64,000 nt of DNA, taken from positions 1,798,001-1,862,000 of the forward strand of contig OZ241737.1 in NCBI GenBank assembly GCA_965200885.1. Reading direction: 5' to 3'. Below, piece by piece: positions 36,155 to 45,040 of this stretch; the stretch's first letter is position 1, and every line of letters begins with the position of its first letter. The position numbers and the translations under genes are program-made. This stretch comes from MPNP01 sp026710155 (GTDB taxonomy: Bacteria; Pseudomonadota; Alphaproteobacteria; Rhodobacterales; Rhodobacteraceae). Under the pieces are notes generated by a model. That model made no database searches. It was given only the letters and a program-made list of their open reading frames with translations, and was not told the origin of the DNA.

Positions 36155-36730
36155 TTATTTTTTTCTGCTGGCACCCGGAATCCACAAAATATCATCATTA
36201 CCGTTGTCATTTGCCGCTCTTGCCATCACAAAAAACCAGTCGGAAAGCCGATTGAGATATATTATTGTATCGGGATTGATGGGTTCCTCCTTGGACAAAC
36301 CGACTACCAATCTTTCGGCTCTTCTGGCAACGGTACGACACTGGTGCAGATACGAAGCCAACAGGGTACCACCAGGCAAGATGAAACTTTTTAACGGTGA
36401 GAGATCTTTATTGACCTGATCAATTTCATTTTCCAGCCGTTCAACTTGGGTTTTAACCATTCTAAGAGGTGGATATTCAGCCTTTTCAACTTCGACCACA
36501 GGTACACACAAATCAGCTCCCAGGTCGAACAGATCGTTTTGAATGGTTTGCAACTGTTTCCTGATTGGTCCCTTTGCATGAAACACGGCAATTCCCACGA
36601 TTGAATTCAACTCATCTACTGTTCCATATGCTTCAACCCTTGGTGAGGTCTTGGCAACCCTCGTACCATCGCCAAGGGCTGTTTCACCCCTGTCCCCTGT
36701 TTTGGTGTAGATTTTGTTAAGTACGACCAT
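36155..36730 (-). CDS. Cob(I)yrinic acid a,c-diamide adenosyltransferase, PduO type
   Basis: A 191-residue PduO-family ATP:cobalamin adenosyltransferase. The ATP-binding N-terminus is KIYTKTGDRGETALGDGTRV, and the C-terminal half has the FILPGGTLLASYLHQCRTVARRAERL helix with the conserved arginines, then NPDTIIYLNRLSDWFFVMAR. It makes adenosylcobalamin. The upstream neighbours are a HIG1-like protein (7 bases away) and an SDR in the same direction, a common alphaproteobacterial arrangement near etfBA and hbd. Confidence 0.92.
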   Translation of the reverse strand: MVVLNKIYTKTGDRGETALGDGTRVAKTSPRVEAYGTVDELNSIVGIAVFHAKGPIRKQLQTIQNDLFDLGADLCVPVVEVEKAEYPPLRMVKTQVERLENEIDQVNKDLSPLKSFILPGGTLLASYLHQCRTVARRAERLVVGLSKEEPINPDTIIYLNRLSDWFFVMARAANDNGNDDILWIPGASRKK

Positions 36731-36737
36731 AAATACC

Positions 36738-36923
36738 TCAATCGTCCAGCATTACAAAAAGGATGATCAAAATCACCGTTACTGCCTGGGACAAAATCCT
36801 AAGGCGCATCAACTTGTTGCCGTGTTTTCTGTTGAACTCAGTATCAGCAACAAATCCGATGATGCCGACCAGAAGAACGATCAGTACAAATAAGAGGGCG
36901 CCGCCAATGATTATACCTTTCAT
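36738..36923 (-). CDS. HIG1-like twin transmembrane protein
   Basis: A 61-residue protein with two hydrophobic helices (GALLFVLIVLLVGIIGFV and AVTVILIILFVML) joined by FNRKHGNKLMRLRI, the conserved loop of the hypoxia-induced (HIG1) family. Alphaproteobacteria often have such a gene next to the PduO adenosyltransferase. In relatives it may associate with respiratory complexes; here only the membrane topology can be stated. Confidence 0.8.
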   Translation of the reverse strand: MKGIIIGGALLFVLIVLLVGIIGFVADTEFNRKHGNKLMRLRILSQAVTVILIILFVMLDD

Positions 36924-36931
36924 TTGATCCC

Positions 36932-37768
36932 CTATAATTGCCTTGCCAAAATGGAGTCGATTGCACTGGTTGGAAGAACCCGCTTAATTGATGCCATGAA
37001 TTTTGTTGGAAAGGTAACCCTGTATTTTTCCTTTGGCCTTTTTGATTCAAGGGCATGAATGAGAACTTTGGTTACAGAAGAAGGTGGTAATTCAAAAACA
37101 TCCTTTTTACCATTTTCCTTGTACAATCTTGGAATAAGATGATTCTTGTAATCATCGGCAAATGGAGAATTTTCCCAATCAATCCATTTTGCAAAATGCC
37201 GGCGTGCATTTACCCTGAATTTCGTGCCAATCGGTCCTGGTTGTATAAGTGAAACATGGACTCCGGTATTTCTGAGTTCTATTCTCAGGGTATCAGTCAG
37301 CCCCTCCAGTGCAAACTTGGTAGCAGTGTAAGCCCCCCGCCATGGAACGCCGATGAAACCCAAAATTGACGAATTTTGGACAATTCTACCATAACCCTGC
37401 TTTCTCATAACAGGTATCACGAGTTTGGTCAGTTCGTGGTATCCAAAAAAGTTGACTTCAAAAATTTCCCGGAGGGCTTCAACCGGAATATCCTCGACAG
37501 CGGCCATTAATCCATGGGCACCATTATTGAACAAACCGTATAAGGAACCATCCGTTCTCGACATGGCTTCCTCAAAACCCTCCATGATGCTTTCCTTGCT
37601 GGCATAATCAAGAACAAAACTCTCCAGACCCATCTCCTGCAATCTGGTGCAGTCTTTTTCCTGCCGACAGGTTGCCAATATCCGCCATCCTCTCTTGGAA
37701 AGGGTCATGGCACCATCAAAGCCGATACCTGATGAGCATCCTGTAATGAGCAAGGTACGTTTTTCCAT
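36932..37768 (-). CDS. Short-chain dehydrogenase/reductase
   Basis: A 278-residue SDR. The cofactor motif is TGCSSGIGFDGA (TGxxxGIG), followed by LFNNGAHG, with catalytic residues as serine in QNSSILGF and YTATK (YxxxK). The C-terminal part resembles the retinol-dehydrogenase-like classical SDRs. Substrate unknown. It is eight bases upstream of the HIG1-like gene in the same direction. Confidence 0.88.
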   Translation of the reverse strand: MEKRTLLITGCSSGIGFDGAMTLSKRGWRILATCRQEKDCTRLQEMGLESFVLDYASKESIMEGFEEAMSRTDGSLYGLFNNGAHGLMAAVEDIPVEALREIFEVNFFGYHELTKLVIPVMRKQGYGRIVQNSSILGFIGVPWRGAYTATKFALEGLTDTLRIELRNTGVHVSLIQPGPIGTKFRVNARRHFAKWIDWENSPFADDYKNHLIPRLYKENGKKDVFELPPSSVTKVLIHALESKRPKEKYRVTFPTKFMASIKRVLPTSAIDSILARQL

Positions 37769-38043
37769 CTGTTCCTTTCAAATAATTGTATCCATAACCC
37801 ATTTGGCAAATTCAATGTTTGAAATCTGATTGTCCCTTATTCAGTTATTCCAAGTAAGAAGTTAAATCGGAGATTTTAACCACAATAAAAAACCATTAAG
37901 TGGTAATTACCGTCAAAATATAAGAAAATTGGTTAGAAAATTATCAAAAAGAATTTATACCTTTGTTTTTCTGAAAGTTGACATAAGATGGATTTCAGGA
38001 AAATACCTACAGGTTCGGTGATCGGGTAAATTACAGGAATATT

Positions 38044-38919
38044 ATGAAAATCAATCAAGTCGGAGTTATTGGTGCTGGTCAAATGGGCAACGGGATTGCT
38101 CATGTCTTTGCTTTGGCCGGATATCAGGTTCTACTGCACGATTCTTCTTTCGAGGCAGCCTTTACGGGCTTTCAAAGCATCGAAAAAAACATGAATAAAC
38201 TCATTGACCTGGAAAAGCTGACCATCGATCAAAAAAAGGAAGCATTGAGTCGAATTAGCATCAAACGAAGATTGCCTGAACTCGGTGAATCTGATTTGAT
38301 AATTGAATGTGCCGTGGAAAACGAGGATGTGAAAAACAGTATTTTCGAGGAGATTCAAAATTATCTGGGTGAGGATACCTTGCTGACGACCAATACCTCA
38401 TCCATTTCAATCACAAGATTGGGGGCCAAAACCGACAGGCCCGAAAGGTTTATGGGTTTTCATTTCATGAACCCAGTGCCACAAATGAAATTGGTGGAAT
38501 TGGTTCGGGGCATTGCAACCGGCGACATGATCTATGAAGAATTGAAGAAGGTAGTGAAAACATTGGGTAAAACCCATACCTCTTCGGAAGATTTTCCGGG
38601 ATTTATTGTCAATCGAATACTAATGCCGATGATAAACGAAGCAATCTATGCCCTTTATGAAGGGGTCGGGAATGTTGAATCGATTGACAAGTCAATGAAG
38701 TTGGGTGCAAATCACCCGATGGGGCCTCTGGAATTGGCTGATTTTATCGGTCTGGATACCTGCCAGTCCATCATGGAAGTCCTTCACAATGGTTTGGGTG
38801 ATACCAAATATTTGCCTTGCCCATTGTTGAAAAAATATGTCGAAGCCAAATGGTTGGGCAAGAAAAAAATGCGAGGTTTTTACGACTATCACTTTGATCC
38901 CAAACAACCAACCCGCTAG
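38044..38919 (+). CDS. 3-hydroxybutyryl-CoA dehydrogenase
   Basis: A 291-residue NAD-dependent 3-hydroxyacyl-CoA dehydrogenase. It starts KINQVGVIGAGQMGNGIAHV (GxGxxG), has TNTSSISITRLG, the catalytic FHFMNPVPQMKLVELVRG (H) and the C-terminal helical domain with GPLELADFIGLDTCQSIMEVL. It could act in butanoate or polyhydroxybutyrate-type pathways together with the thiolase and ETF also encoded in this window. Divergent from the SDR group. Confidence 0.93.
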   Translation: MKINQVGVIGAGQMGNGIAHVFALAGYQVLLHDSSFEAAFTGFQSIEKNMNKLIDLEKLTIDQKKEALSRISIKRRLPELGESDLIIECAVENEDVKNSIFEEIQNYLGEDTLLTTNTSSISITRLGAKTDRPERFMGFHFMNPVPQMKLVELVRGIATGDMIYEELKKVVKTLGKTHTSSEDFPGFIVNRILMPMINEAIYALYEGVGNVESIDKSMKLGANHPMGPLELADFIGLDTCQSIMEVLHNGLGDTKYLPCPLLKKYVEAKWLGKKKMRGFYDYHFDPKQPTR

Positions 38920-39093
38920 CACGCTGAACCGTGAATTGTAAATTCTTTTTCGCTATTCAATATGAGAAGGATAATTCAGGTTTTTTGATTGAACCTTCAA
39001 ACCACTCATCGATGGCTGCATGATCGTTTGGTCAGCAAAGATTGCAGGAATAGTGAAGTAGTGCAGATCCCCACATAATCGTATTATCCCACA

Positions 39094-40320
39094 TTATGCC
39101 ATTAGCTTAACAATAAACCTTTCGTTTGTCTCAATAAATTCTGGATCAGTGCCATTGTAATTGAGCATGCCCTTGATAATTTTTTTTGGAATGCCCATTC
39201 CCATATGTTCTACATATCGATAGTCACGCAAAACATTATTTATAAGTTCATTTCGAGAAGCTCTAGCTCCTGCCCGCACACCATCTATCGTAATTCCGTT
39301 TGGTAGTTTACCTGGTGAAATGATTTCCAACCGATCACTGTATATTGATAACTCTATGGTAGTGCCTGAAAGTAAGTAGTCACGGTGAATAATGGCGTTT
39401 TCGATTCCTTCACGTAATACATCGTCTGGATAGGTTTGTTGTTCCCTTCGCATTCCTCCATTTTCAACCACAGTTGGGTGGGTATTACGCTTTACAAAAG
39501 CCAGAGCTTGTTCAACAAGACCCATTTCTACAATACTCTTTTTGTCGAAATTAGATGAACCGTTGCCACTTAGCAAAGGAGTTAATGGGCCTTTGAGCAT
39601 AGAACGTTCTTGAGTATCATAGTCCTTTTCTGTTCCTTTAAAAGCAAACGCATCTATCCCAGATTGGTGCAGGAATTTTTTTGGGTTGTTGCCGAATAAC
39701 AACATACCTCCGACCGTAACTCCATTTTCAGTCATGATTTCTGTATTTCTGAGTAAAGTCTCCCATTCTCCCTGATTATCAATCGGAGGTATGTCTTGTT
39801 GGCGAATATCACTAAAATAATTGTTTAGACGCCTCATGTTCAAATCGGCAATTGAAGTACCCGATATTGGTTGTAATTCTGCGCTAACTGAACCTCGTTG
39901 TTGGAAAAGGCGTATTAGTTCATCGTGACTTGCTTCCCGACTTTGTGTTCCCACACGGATTAAATATCTATGACTACCGTTGTGCCAAAGGGAGTGAACA
40001 CAATAACCAGATAATACTTTTATAATCACAACTGTTTTATCGCCATTAACATTTTTTACCGTTCCATAAGATGGAATCAATGGTGGCATAATTTTATCTC
40101 TACAAGCTGTCATCACCCACTCTTCCATGGATATTGGATCATCATCAACACCTGAAATTGTTCCATCGTCATCAACACCAATAATCAAAGTCCCACCCAA
40201 TAGATTTGAGAATGCCACCAATTCTTTCGCAAGATCAATGTTTCTATTGAATTTTCGTTTGAATTCTACTTGCGAACTTTCACCATTAGCTATCAATTCT
40301 AGAAGTTCTGCTTTAGTCAT
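39094..40320 (-). CDS. AlbA_2/schlafen-type ATP-binding protein
   Basis: A 408-residue protein. The N-terminal AlbA_2 domain shows ESSQVEFKRKFN and FSNLLGGTLIIGVDDDGTISGV. The C-terminal part is HATPase_c_4-like, with LREGIENAIIHRDYL, LEIISPGKLPNGI and RNELINNVLRDYRYVEHMGMG. The ATG at 40320 overlaps the stop of the upstream ATPase remnant (TGAAATG). Such proteins occur as regulators and in defence loci. AT-rich codon use and position next to a broken TrlF-like gene suggest an imported module that is decaying. Confidence 0.78.
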   Translation of the reverse strand: MTKAELLELIANGESSQVEFKRKFNRNIDLAKELVAFSNLLGGTLIIGVDDDGTISGVDDDPISMEEWVMTACRDKIMPPLIPSYGTVKNVNGDKTVVIIKVLSGYCVHSLWHNGSHRYLIRVGTQSREASHDELIRLFQQRGSVSAELQPISGTSIADLNMRRLNNYFSDIRQQDIPPIDNQGEWETLLRNTEIMTENGVTVGGMLLFGNNPKKFLHQSGIDAFAFKGTEKDYDTQERSMLKGPLTPLLSGNGSSNFDKKSIVEMGLVEQALAFVKRNTHPTVVENGGMRREQQTYPDDVLREGIENAIIHRDYLLSGTTIELSIYSDRLEIISPGKLPNGITIDGVRAGARASRNELINNVLRDYRYVEHMGMGIPKKIIKGMLNYNGTDPEFIETNERFIVKLMA

Positions 40321-40321
40321 T

Positions 40322-41410
40322 TCACTCAAACCCGTATTTTTCTTTACGCTGAATAAACGCTTCTTTACCACCTTCCAAGATGCTTGTTACCTGATCTCTA
40401 ATGACCGATATATCAATTGAACCCTGTTGTTGGATTGGCATTTCTGCCCTCTCACCAGTAGCTGTACAAACTCCAATCCATTCAGCATCCCCGAATACAG
40501 GAATATTAGCATTATGTGTAGCAAACAAAAATTGTCGTTCTGTTTTTGCAGATCGTAGTTCTTGTACAATCCTATTGGCAACAAATGCATTGTCCAGATT
40601 ATCCTTGGGTTGATCCATAATCAATGGGTCTTTATTATCCAACAAAAGCAAATGAAGAATTGCTGTGCATTGTTGACCAGTTGAAAGTTTTGAGAGCGGT
40701 TTAAACCTATCTTGATCTTTTTTGTGAGAAACATTGAGTTCAAGTAGAATCTTGTCTTGTAAATCTATTGATTCAAGCTTGTTTAGTTGTTCATGAGACA
40801 TATGCACTAGTTTATCAATAAATCCGGGTGTCATTCCCCAATTCTTATTTTTTAATGCATCTTTTGCTTGTTTGATTGCTTCAACCAATCCGGGGACCGT
40901 CAAATCAGGAACATATTCTATCCATTTGGTTGATTGAACTCCAACATTAGGCAATGATTGTAAGAAAATATGGAGTGGTTGACATAAGCCATTTGGTTTT
41001 ACTGTAATCCTAAGTTTACCTAACAAAATTTGATTAAGCTCTCGCACTTTCTCTTGTTTGGTAGATGTGCGTGCACTTCGGATAACTGAGATTTCACCTA
41101 GCAAATTCCTACGAGTTTGATTGAGTTCGGACTCAAGTGATTCAATGGTTTTGAAGTTCACCCTAACAGGTTTTATTTGTTCGATTTGTCTTAATAGTCT
41201 TTGATAAGTATATCCAATATCCCTACCATTTTTCCCAGCTATTGTTGGTATCTCTGAGAACTCTTTATCAAGTAAAGCCTCAGCTTCATTTATTTTTTGT
41301 TCTAACTCATGGATTATGGTATTGATTTTAGCATCTGCCTTTTTTATTTTCTCTAATTCTGTTTAATTTGTCCCCATTCACTTTAAGTTGTTGGTAAGTT
41401 TCTTTTAGAT
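40322..41410 (-). pseudogene. TrlF-like AAA ATPase, C-terminal remnant
   Basis: The frame from 41161 downward encodes 279 residues of the C-terminal half of an SMC/RecN-like ATPase as in TrlF: the signature LSTGQQCTAILHLLLLDN, Walker B region PLIMDQPKDNLDNAF, the switch FLFATHNANIPVFGDAEWIG and EGGKEAFIQRKEKYG. Upstream, the same frame continues as a coiled coil (HELEQKINEAEALLDKEF) to a stop near 41370, and past that only in another frame to about 41410. The N-terminal Walker A is absent, so the gene is broken. Followed directly by the AlbA_2 gene. Confidence 0.72.
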
Positions 41411-41441
41411 TATTGGCAATTTTACTTTAGATGAATTATCC

Positions 41442-42350
41442 TTATCCTCCCAACGCAAGGGTTTTGGCCCGTAGCCAACTCATGAATTCTTCGGTGTTGC
41501 CCTTGAAGCCATTTACTTCCTCACGTTCGATCACATCGCCGATAATGGGTTTTTGAGACTTCTTCATCGAATAGGCAATCTCATGCAGGAGGAGGGATTG
41601 TCGGAGCGTCGGTGAAATCAAATTCGCCCAATGGTACCAACGGCTGTTTTCCCCGGGGAAATATATCGGTACAATGCGTGCATCGCTTTTCCGAATTAGT
41701 TTTGCAGTGAAAGGGTTCCATGAAGCCTCAACTGCCGGGGCAGTCCAACTGGTTGCAGAAGCAACCTGGCCTGCCGGAAACAATATGATAACACCGCCAG
41801 CGGCCAAATGCTCCATTGCCAACTTGCGCATGGCTACATTTTGTTTGAGGTAGTTTTCGACATGCGGGAACGCAACCGGTAGAAGTTGATCCTGAATCTC
41901 GGGGATGGTTTTGAGCAATTCCCTTGTAAGGATTTTGAAATCCTTGCGGATCCGCTCGCAGAATTCCGCAAGGATCAACCCATCAACCAATCCGTGTGGG
42001 TGATTGGCAACTATGATAACAGGTCCAGTCTGGGGAATCTTCTGAATCTCCTCCATGGATGTAAGGAGTTCAATACGCAACAACTCGAGGGCCTTGCTGT
42101 AAAAGGTCTGGTTCGGAAAACGCCCGGTACTTTCATATATTCTGATCAGCCTAATCAAGGTCAATTTGCCGGTCAGCCATTCAATGGTCCTGATAACCGC
42201 ACTCCGGTAAGAACCTGGAAAGGTATTGCCATACGATAACTGCTTGCTCTTGTATGGCTGGTAATTGGGATCATCCGTAAAGGGTTTCTCATATCCCTCT
42301 GGAAATCCTGTCAGTTCGGAAACAACTATGGGAGCCTTAATCTTGTTCAT
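41442..42350 (-). CDS. Lysophospholipid acyltransferase-family protein
   Basis: A 302-residue membrane-associated acyltransferase. The motif VIIVANHPHGLVDGLIL corresponds to the family's NHxxxxD box (N-H-P-H-G-L-V-D), followed by FPAGQVASATSW (the glycerol-phosphate binding part) and an arginine-rich end. Lipid A or phosphatidic acid synthesis are both possible substrates. It overlaps the HPr gene by four bases and so belongs to the hprK operon's tail. Confidence 0.8.
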   Translation of the reverse strand: MNKIKAPIVVSELTGFPEGYEKPFTDDPNYQPYKSKQLSYGNTFPGSYRSAVIRTIEWLTGKLTLIRLIRIYESTGRFPNQTFYSKALELLRIELLTSMEEIQKIPQTGPVIIVANHPHGLVDGLILAEFCERIRKDFKILTRELLKTIPEIQDQLLPVAFPHVENYLKQNVAMRKLAMEHLAAGGVIILFPAGQVASATSWTAPAVEASWNPFTAKLIRKSDARIVPIYFPGENSRWYHWANLISPTLRQSLLLHEIAYSMKKSQKPIIGDVIEREEVNGFKGNTEEFMSWLRAKTLALGG

Positions 42351-42619
42351 GCTTCTTCATAAAACTTGTTGGCAACCAAACTTTCCAATGCCAATTTCAG
42401 TTCCTCTTCATCATCACCAGATATTTCCAGCGAAATTATTGAACCCTTTGAGGCAGCCAAAGTCAACAAACCCATGATGGAGTCGCCAGCCACCGTCAAT
42501 CCATCAAAGGAAACTTCAACCTCAGAATCATGTTGCTCTACAATTTCGACAAATTTGGCTGAAGCTCTTGCATGCAGGCCTTTTTCGTTAATTATTTCAA
42601 GGTTGCATTTTATGGCCAT
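42347..42619 (-). CDS. ptsH: HPr phosphocarrier protein
   Basis: A 90-residue HPr. The phosphorylated histidine is H16 in KGLHARASAKF and the regulatory serine is S47 in GDSIMGLLTLAAS. HPr receives phosphate from enzyme I and passes it to EIIA; HprK can phosphorylate the serine. It sits downstream of EIIA and HprK, the usual alphaproteobacterial order. Enzyme I is not in the window. Confidence 0.93.
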   Translation of the reverse strand: MAIKCNLEIINEKGLHARASAKFVEIVEQHDSEVEVSFDGLTVAGDSIMGLLTLAASKGSIISLEISGDDEEELKLALESLVANKFYEEA

Positions 42620-42623
42620 TCAC

Positions 42624-43010
42624 TTACCTTTCTTCATAGATTCTGATATGTTGACGGCCAGCTTCAAAAGCAAGTTTTGTCGCTTCCTGAATACTCTTGT
42701 TTCTTGATTTAACAAGTTTTATCAACATCGGCAGATTTACCCCTGTAAGGATTGTTCCGGGAGTTTTACGACATGCACAAACCGACAGGTTGGAGGGTGA
42801 ACTGCCATAGATATCCGTCAGGATAACGACACCTTTCCCCTGATCCACCTCACAGATGGCAGTACAGATTTCGGCCTCCTTTTGATTACGGTCAATACTG
42901 TCATCCATGGTTATTGCTGCCAGATTTTGCTGTTTGCCCAATATCTGTTCAAGGCAATCACACAGTTCGAGTGCAAAATTACCATTTGCCACAATAACAA
43001 TTCCTATCAC
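42624..43010 (-). CDS. PTS EIIA, mannose-family, active-site His replaced
   Basis: A 128-residue EIIA-Man fold protein beginning MIGIVIVANGNFALEL at a GTG codon. In family members this segment reads IVxVTHGxLA, with the histidine accepting phosphate from HPr. Here the codons GTG GCA AAT GGT give V-A-N-G, so position 9 is asparagine. The rest (ILTDIYGSSPSNLSVC, TGVNLPMLIKLV) is well conserved. Lies between HprK and HPr in the same operon. It could be a regulatory relic or work without phosphorylation. Confidence 0.88.
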   Translation of the reverse strand: MIGIVIVANGNFALELCDCLEQILGKQQNLAAITMDDSIDRNQKEAEICTAICEVDQGKGVVILTDIYGSSPSNLSVCACRKTPGTILTGVNLPMLIKLVKSRNKSIQEATKLAFEAGRQHIRIYEER

Positions 43011-43121
43011 CTGGTATTGCCCTCCATCATGACTTTTCGGGACAGTTGTGATCTGTTTTTAATTTCAGTCATAATATTCAAGGTATATTACCCAAGGTGT
43101 TGATTACAACAATTCCGGCAT

Positions 43122-43556
43122 TTAATGTTTCCGTTCACCGGTCAACAATACATATAGTGCCTCGGCAATTTTTCTGTTGCCTTTAGCATATATACAGGGA
43201 ATTTTGTAATTTAATAATTCATGGGTACGAAACGGGGGTAACCGCTTTTTTTCCGTGTTTGAAAGATCAATGACAGTCGTTAGCCTGACATTCCCCTGCC
43301 ATGGAAGTTTCAAAATCCCTAAAAATCTTGATTCAATCAATCCCGCATTGCTTTTAAGTGGGCTCATATATAAGCCATCGGATCCTACTATTACCTTGGT
43401 TTGATCATCAGCCACAAGTGTTGCACCAAGCGATATCATTTCAATGGCCAAGGTGCTTTTGCCTGATCCTGAATAACCGATGATAAGAACACCTTTTTCT
43501 TCAAGGGTGATGGCTGAGGCGTTTATGCTTATTTCCTTGCCAGTGGTTTTTTCCAT
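43122..43556 (-). CDS. hprK: HPr kinase/phosphorylase, short type
   Basis: A 144-residue protein of the short alphaproteobacterial type. Walker A is GYSGSGKSTLA (residues 27-37), followed by LVADDQTKVIV and LIESRFLGILKLPW. It lacks the N-terminal domain of the Firmicutes enzyme, as usual in this class. It phosphorylates the serine of HPr. Second gene after the aldolase; five bases separate them. Confidence 0.9.
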   Translation of the reverse strand: MEKTTGKEISINASAITLEEKGVLIIGYSGSGKSTLAIEMISLGATLVADDQTKVIVGSDGLYMSPLKSNAGLIESRFLGILKLPWQGNVRLTTVIDLSNTEKKRLPPFRTHELLNYKIPCIYAKGNRKIAEALYVLLTGERKH

Positions 43557-43560
43557 TCAA

Positions 43561-44382
43561 CTAGTAACTCGAGGTCTGGTCGGCGATTTCATTTTTCGTA
43601 ATCAGGTTCAATCCCTTTTTTACCTCGGAGATGTTTTGCTTGGCTGCACCCGAAAGCAATCTTACATCGCTGAGTAGTGTTACCAGATCAAACCCCCATT
43701 CAATGGCTCTGACTGCATATTCGGATGACCCGGTATGGATACCGGCTATAATTCCTTCATCCTTGCATGCAAACATTACATTCTTGATGCATTCAATCAT
43801 TTCTGGCTCCTGTCGGTCCAAACCCGGTGGGAGTTTACCATTGGTAACCCCTAGGGTCAGGTCGGCTGGACCTATATAAACACCATCCAGCCCGGGAGTG
43901 GTTACGATTTCTCGAAGATTTGAGTACGCTTCGCCAGTCTCGATCATTGCAAAACAGGTAACATTCTCATTTGCTTCCTTGTAGTAGTTGTCACCGGCAC
44001 CATAAAGGGCTCTGGTTGGTCCAAAACTTCTCGTGCCCTTAGGGGGATACCTGACATAGGATACCAGTTCTTCGGCTTGGTCACGATTGTTTATCATGGG
44101 ACAAATGATCCCGTAAGCACCAGCATCCAGCGATTTCATGATAATTCCGGGTTCCAGCCAGGGAACCCTGGCCATCGGGGTTGTATTGTTCGCCCTCATG
44201 GTTTGGAACATTCTGACAGCATCGGTATAATCAACGACACCATGTTGCATGTCAACGGTAATGCTGTCATAGCCCTGAGCAGCGAGAATCTCGGAAATGA
44301 ATGGATTGGCGATGGAACACCACGCATTAAGAACGGGTCTTTTTTCGCCGAATGCCTTTTTCACTCTATTTTTTATCATCAT
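43561..44382 (-). CDS. HpcH/HpaI-family aldolase
   Basis: A 273-residue class II aldolase of the HpcH/HpaI family. Diagnostic parts are RPVLNAWCSIANPFISEILAAQ, the DMQHGVVDYTD motif with catalytic histidine, GAYGIICPMINNRDQAEELV with metal ligand region, and GVYIGPADLTLGV (usual family end motif). It cleaves 4-hydroxy-2-oxo acids to pyruvate or similar and an aldehyde. Start is one of two adjacent ATG codons at 44382 or 44379. Substrate not known. Confidence 0.9.
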   Translation of the reverse strand: MMIKNRVKKAFGEKRPVLNAWCSIANPFISEILAAQGYDSITVDMQHGVVDYTDAVRMFQTMRANNTTPMARVPWLEPGIIMKSLDAGAYGIICPMINNRDQAEELVSYVRYPPKGTRSFGPTRALYGAGDNYYKEANENVTCFAMIETGEAYSNLREIVTTPGLDGVYIGPADLTLGVTNGKLPPGLDRQEPEMIECIKNVMFACKDEGIIAGIHTGSSEYAVRAIEWGFDLVTLLSDVRLLSGAAKQNISEVKKGLNLITKNEIADQTSSY

Positions 44383-44539
44383 TTTTCCTGTTTCTTAATG
44401 AATAATCTGCATTCCTATCAATGGTTGATTAAATTAAAAGACAAATTTTGATAGTAGATTTTGTAATGGGATTTTCAAGGCAGAGATATTTCAGTCAGCA
44501 GGGCTATTGGATCTATGATCTTGTCACTGATTTTAAATT

Positions 44540-44739
44540 GGGAATTATATCCTTGATTGAATTTCCCCATTGTTTGTGATGGCATCGTTGGTTTTTGGGA
44601 ATTTCCTGATTTTCCGGCCATTTTGTGAAAGAACCTCCCACGCACGTTACCTCTGGAGTGCAATGGAATCCCTCCCGAGGTGTCGGAACACCTCTTGCAT
44701 TTTCGATAAATGGGAAATTCAATCAAGGATATAATTCCC
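44540..44739. mobile_element. 200-bp MITE with 28-bp termini and 8-bp duplication
   Basis: Two perfect 28-base inverted arms (44540-44567 and 44712-44739; the arm begins GGGAATTATATCCTTGATTG) flank 144 bases without a gene. TTTAAATT precedes (44532-44539) and follows (44740-44747), an 8-bp target duplication. The terminus resembles that of the IS1595-type transposon at 26816-29591. A non-autonomous element most likely moved by that transposase. Inside is a small hairpin, GAGGTGT / ACACCTC. Confidence 0.9.
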
Positions 44740-45040
44740 TTTAAATTTAATCCATCATAAGGTTTTGGACAATTCCTATAGATTCCTTCCCTGTCAAGAT
44801 TCAACAACTAGAATTAATCATCAATTGTCTTTTTTTTGGGGGGGGGATAAAACTCGTGAAAAGTCTCGTTTCCGGCTTTCCCCTTTCCGGCAGGCCGGGT
44901 TCCAGCCATCATTGTTCTGTGAATGCGCATCCGGCCGTGTCCGCCAGGCTGAATGCGACCAACGGGTTTCCGGGCCAGCCAAAGGGGACATGCCGGCGGA
45001 TTCCGTGACCGCCCCGTGCGCGCCTGATTGATACTGTCCG

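Noticed and set aside
44475..44807. Minus-strand 110-codon frame across the MITE
   Set aside because: It spans both arms of the MITE and has no family resemblance; it is a by-product of the inverted repeat.
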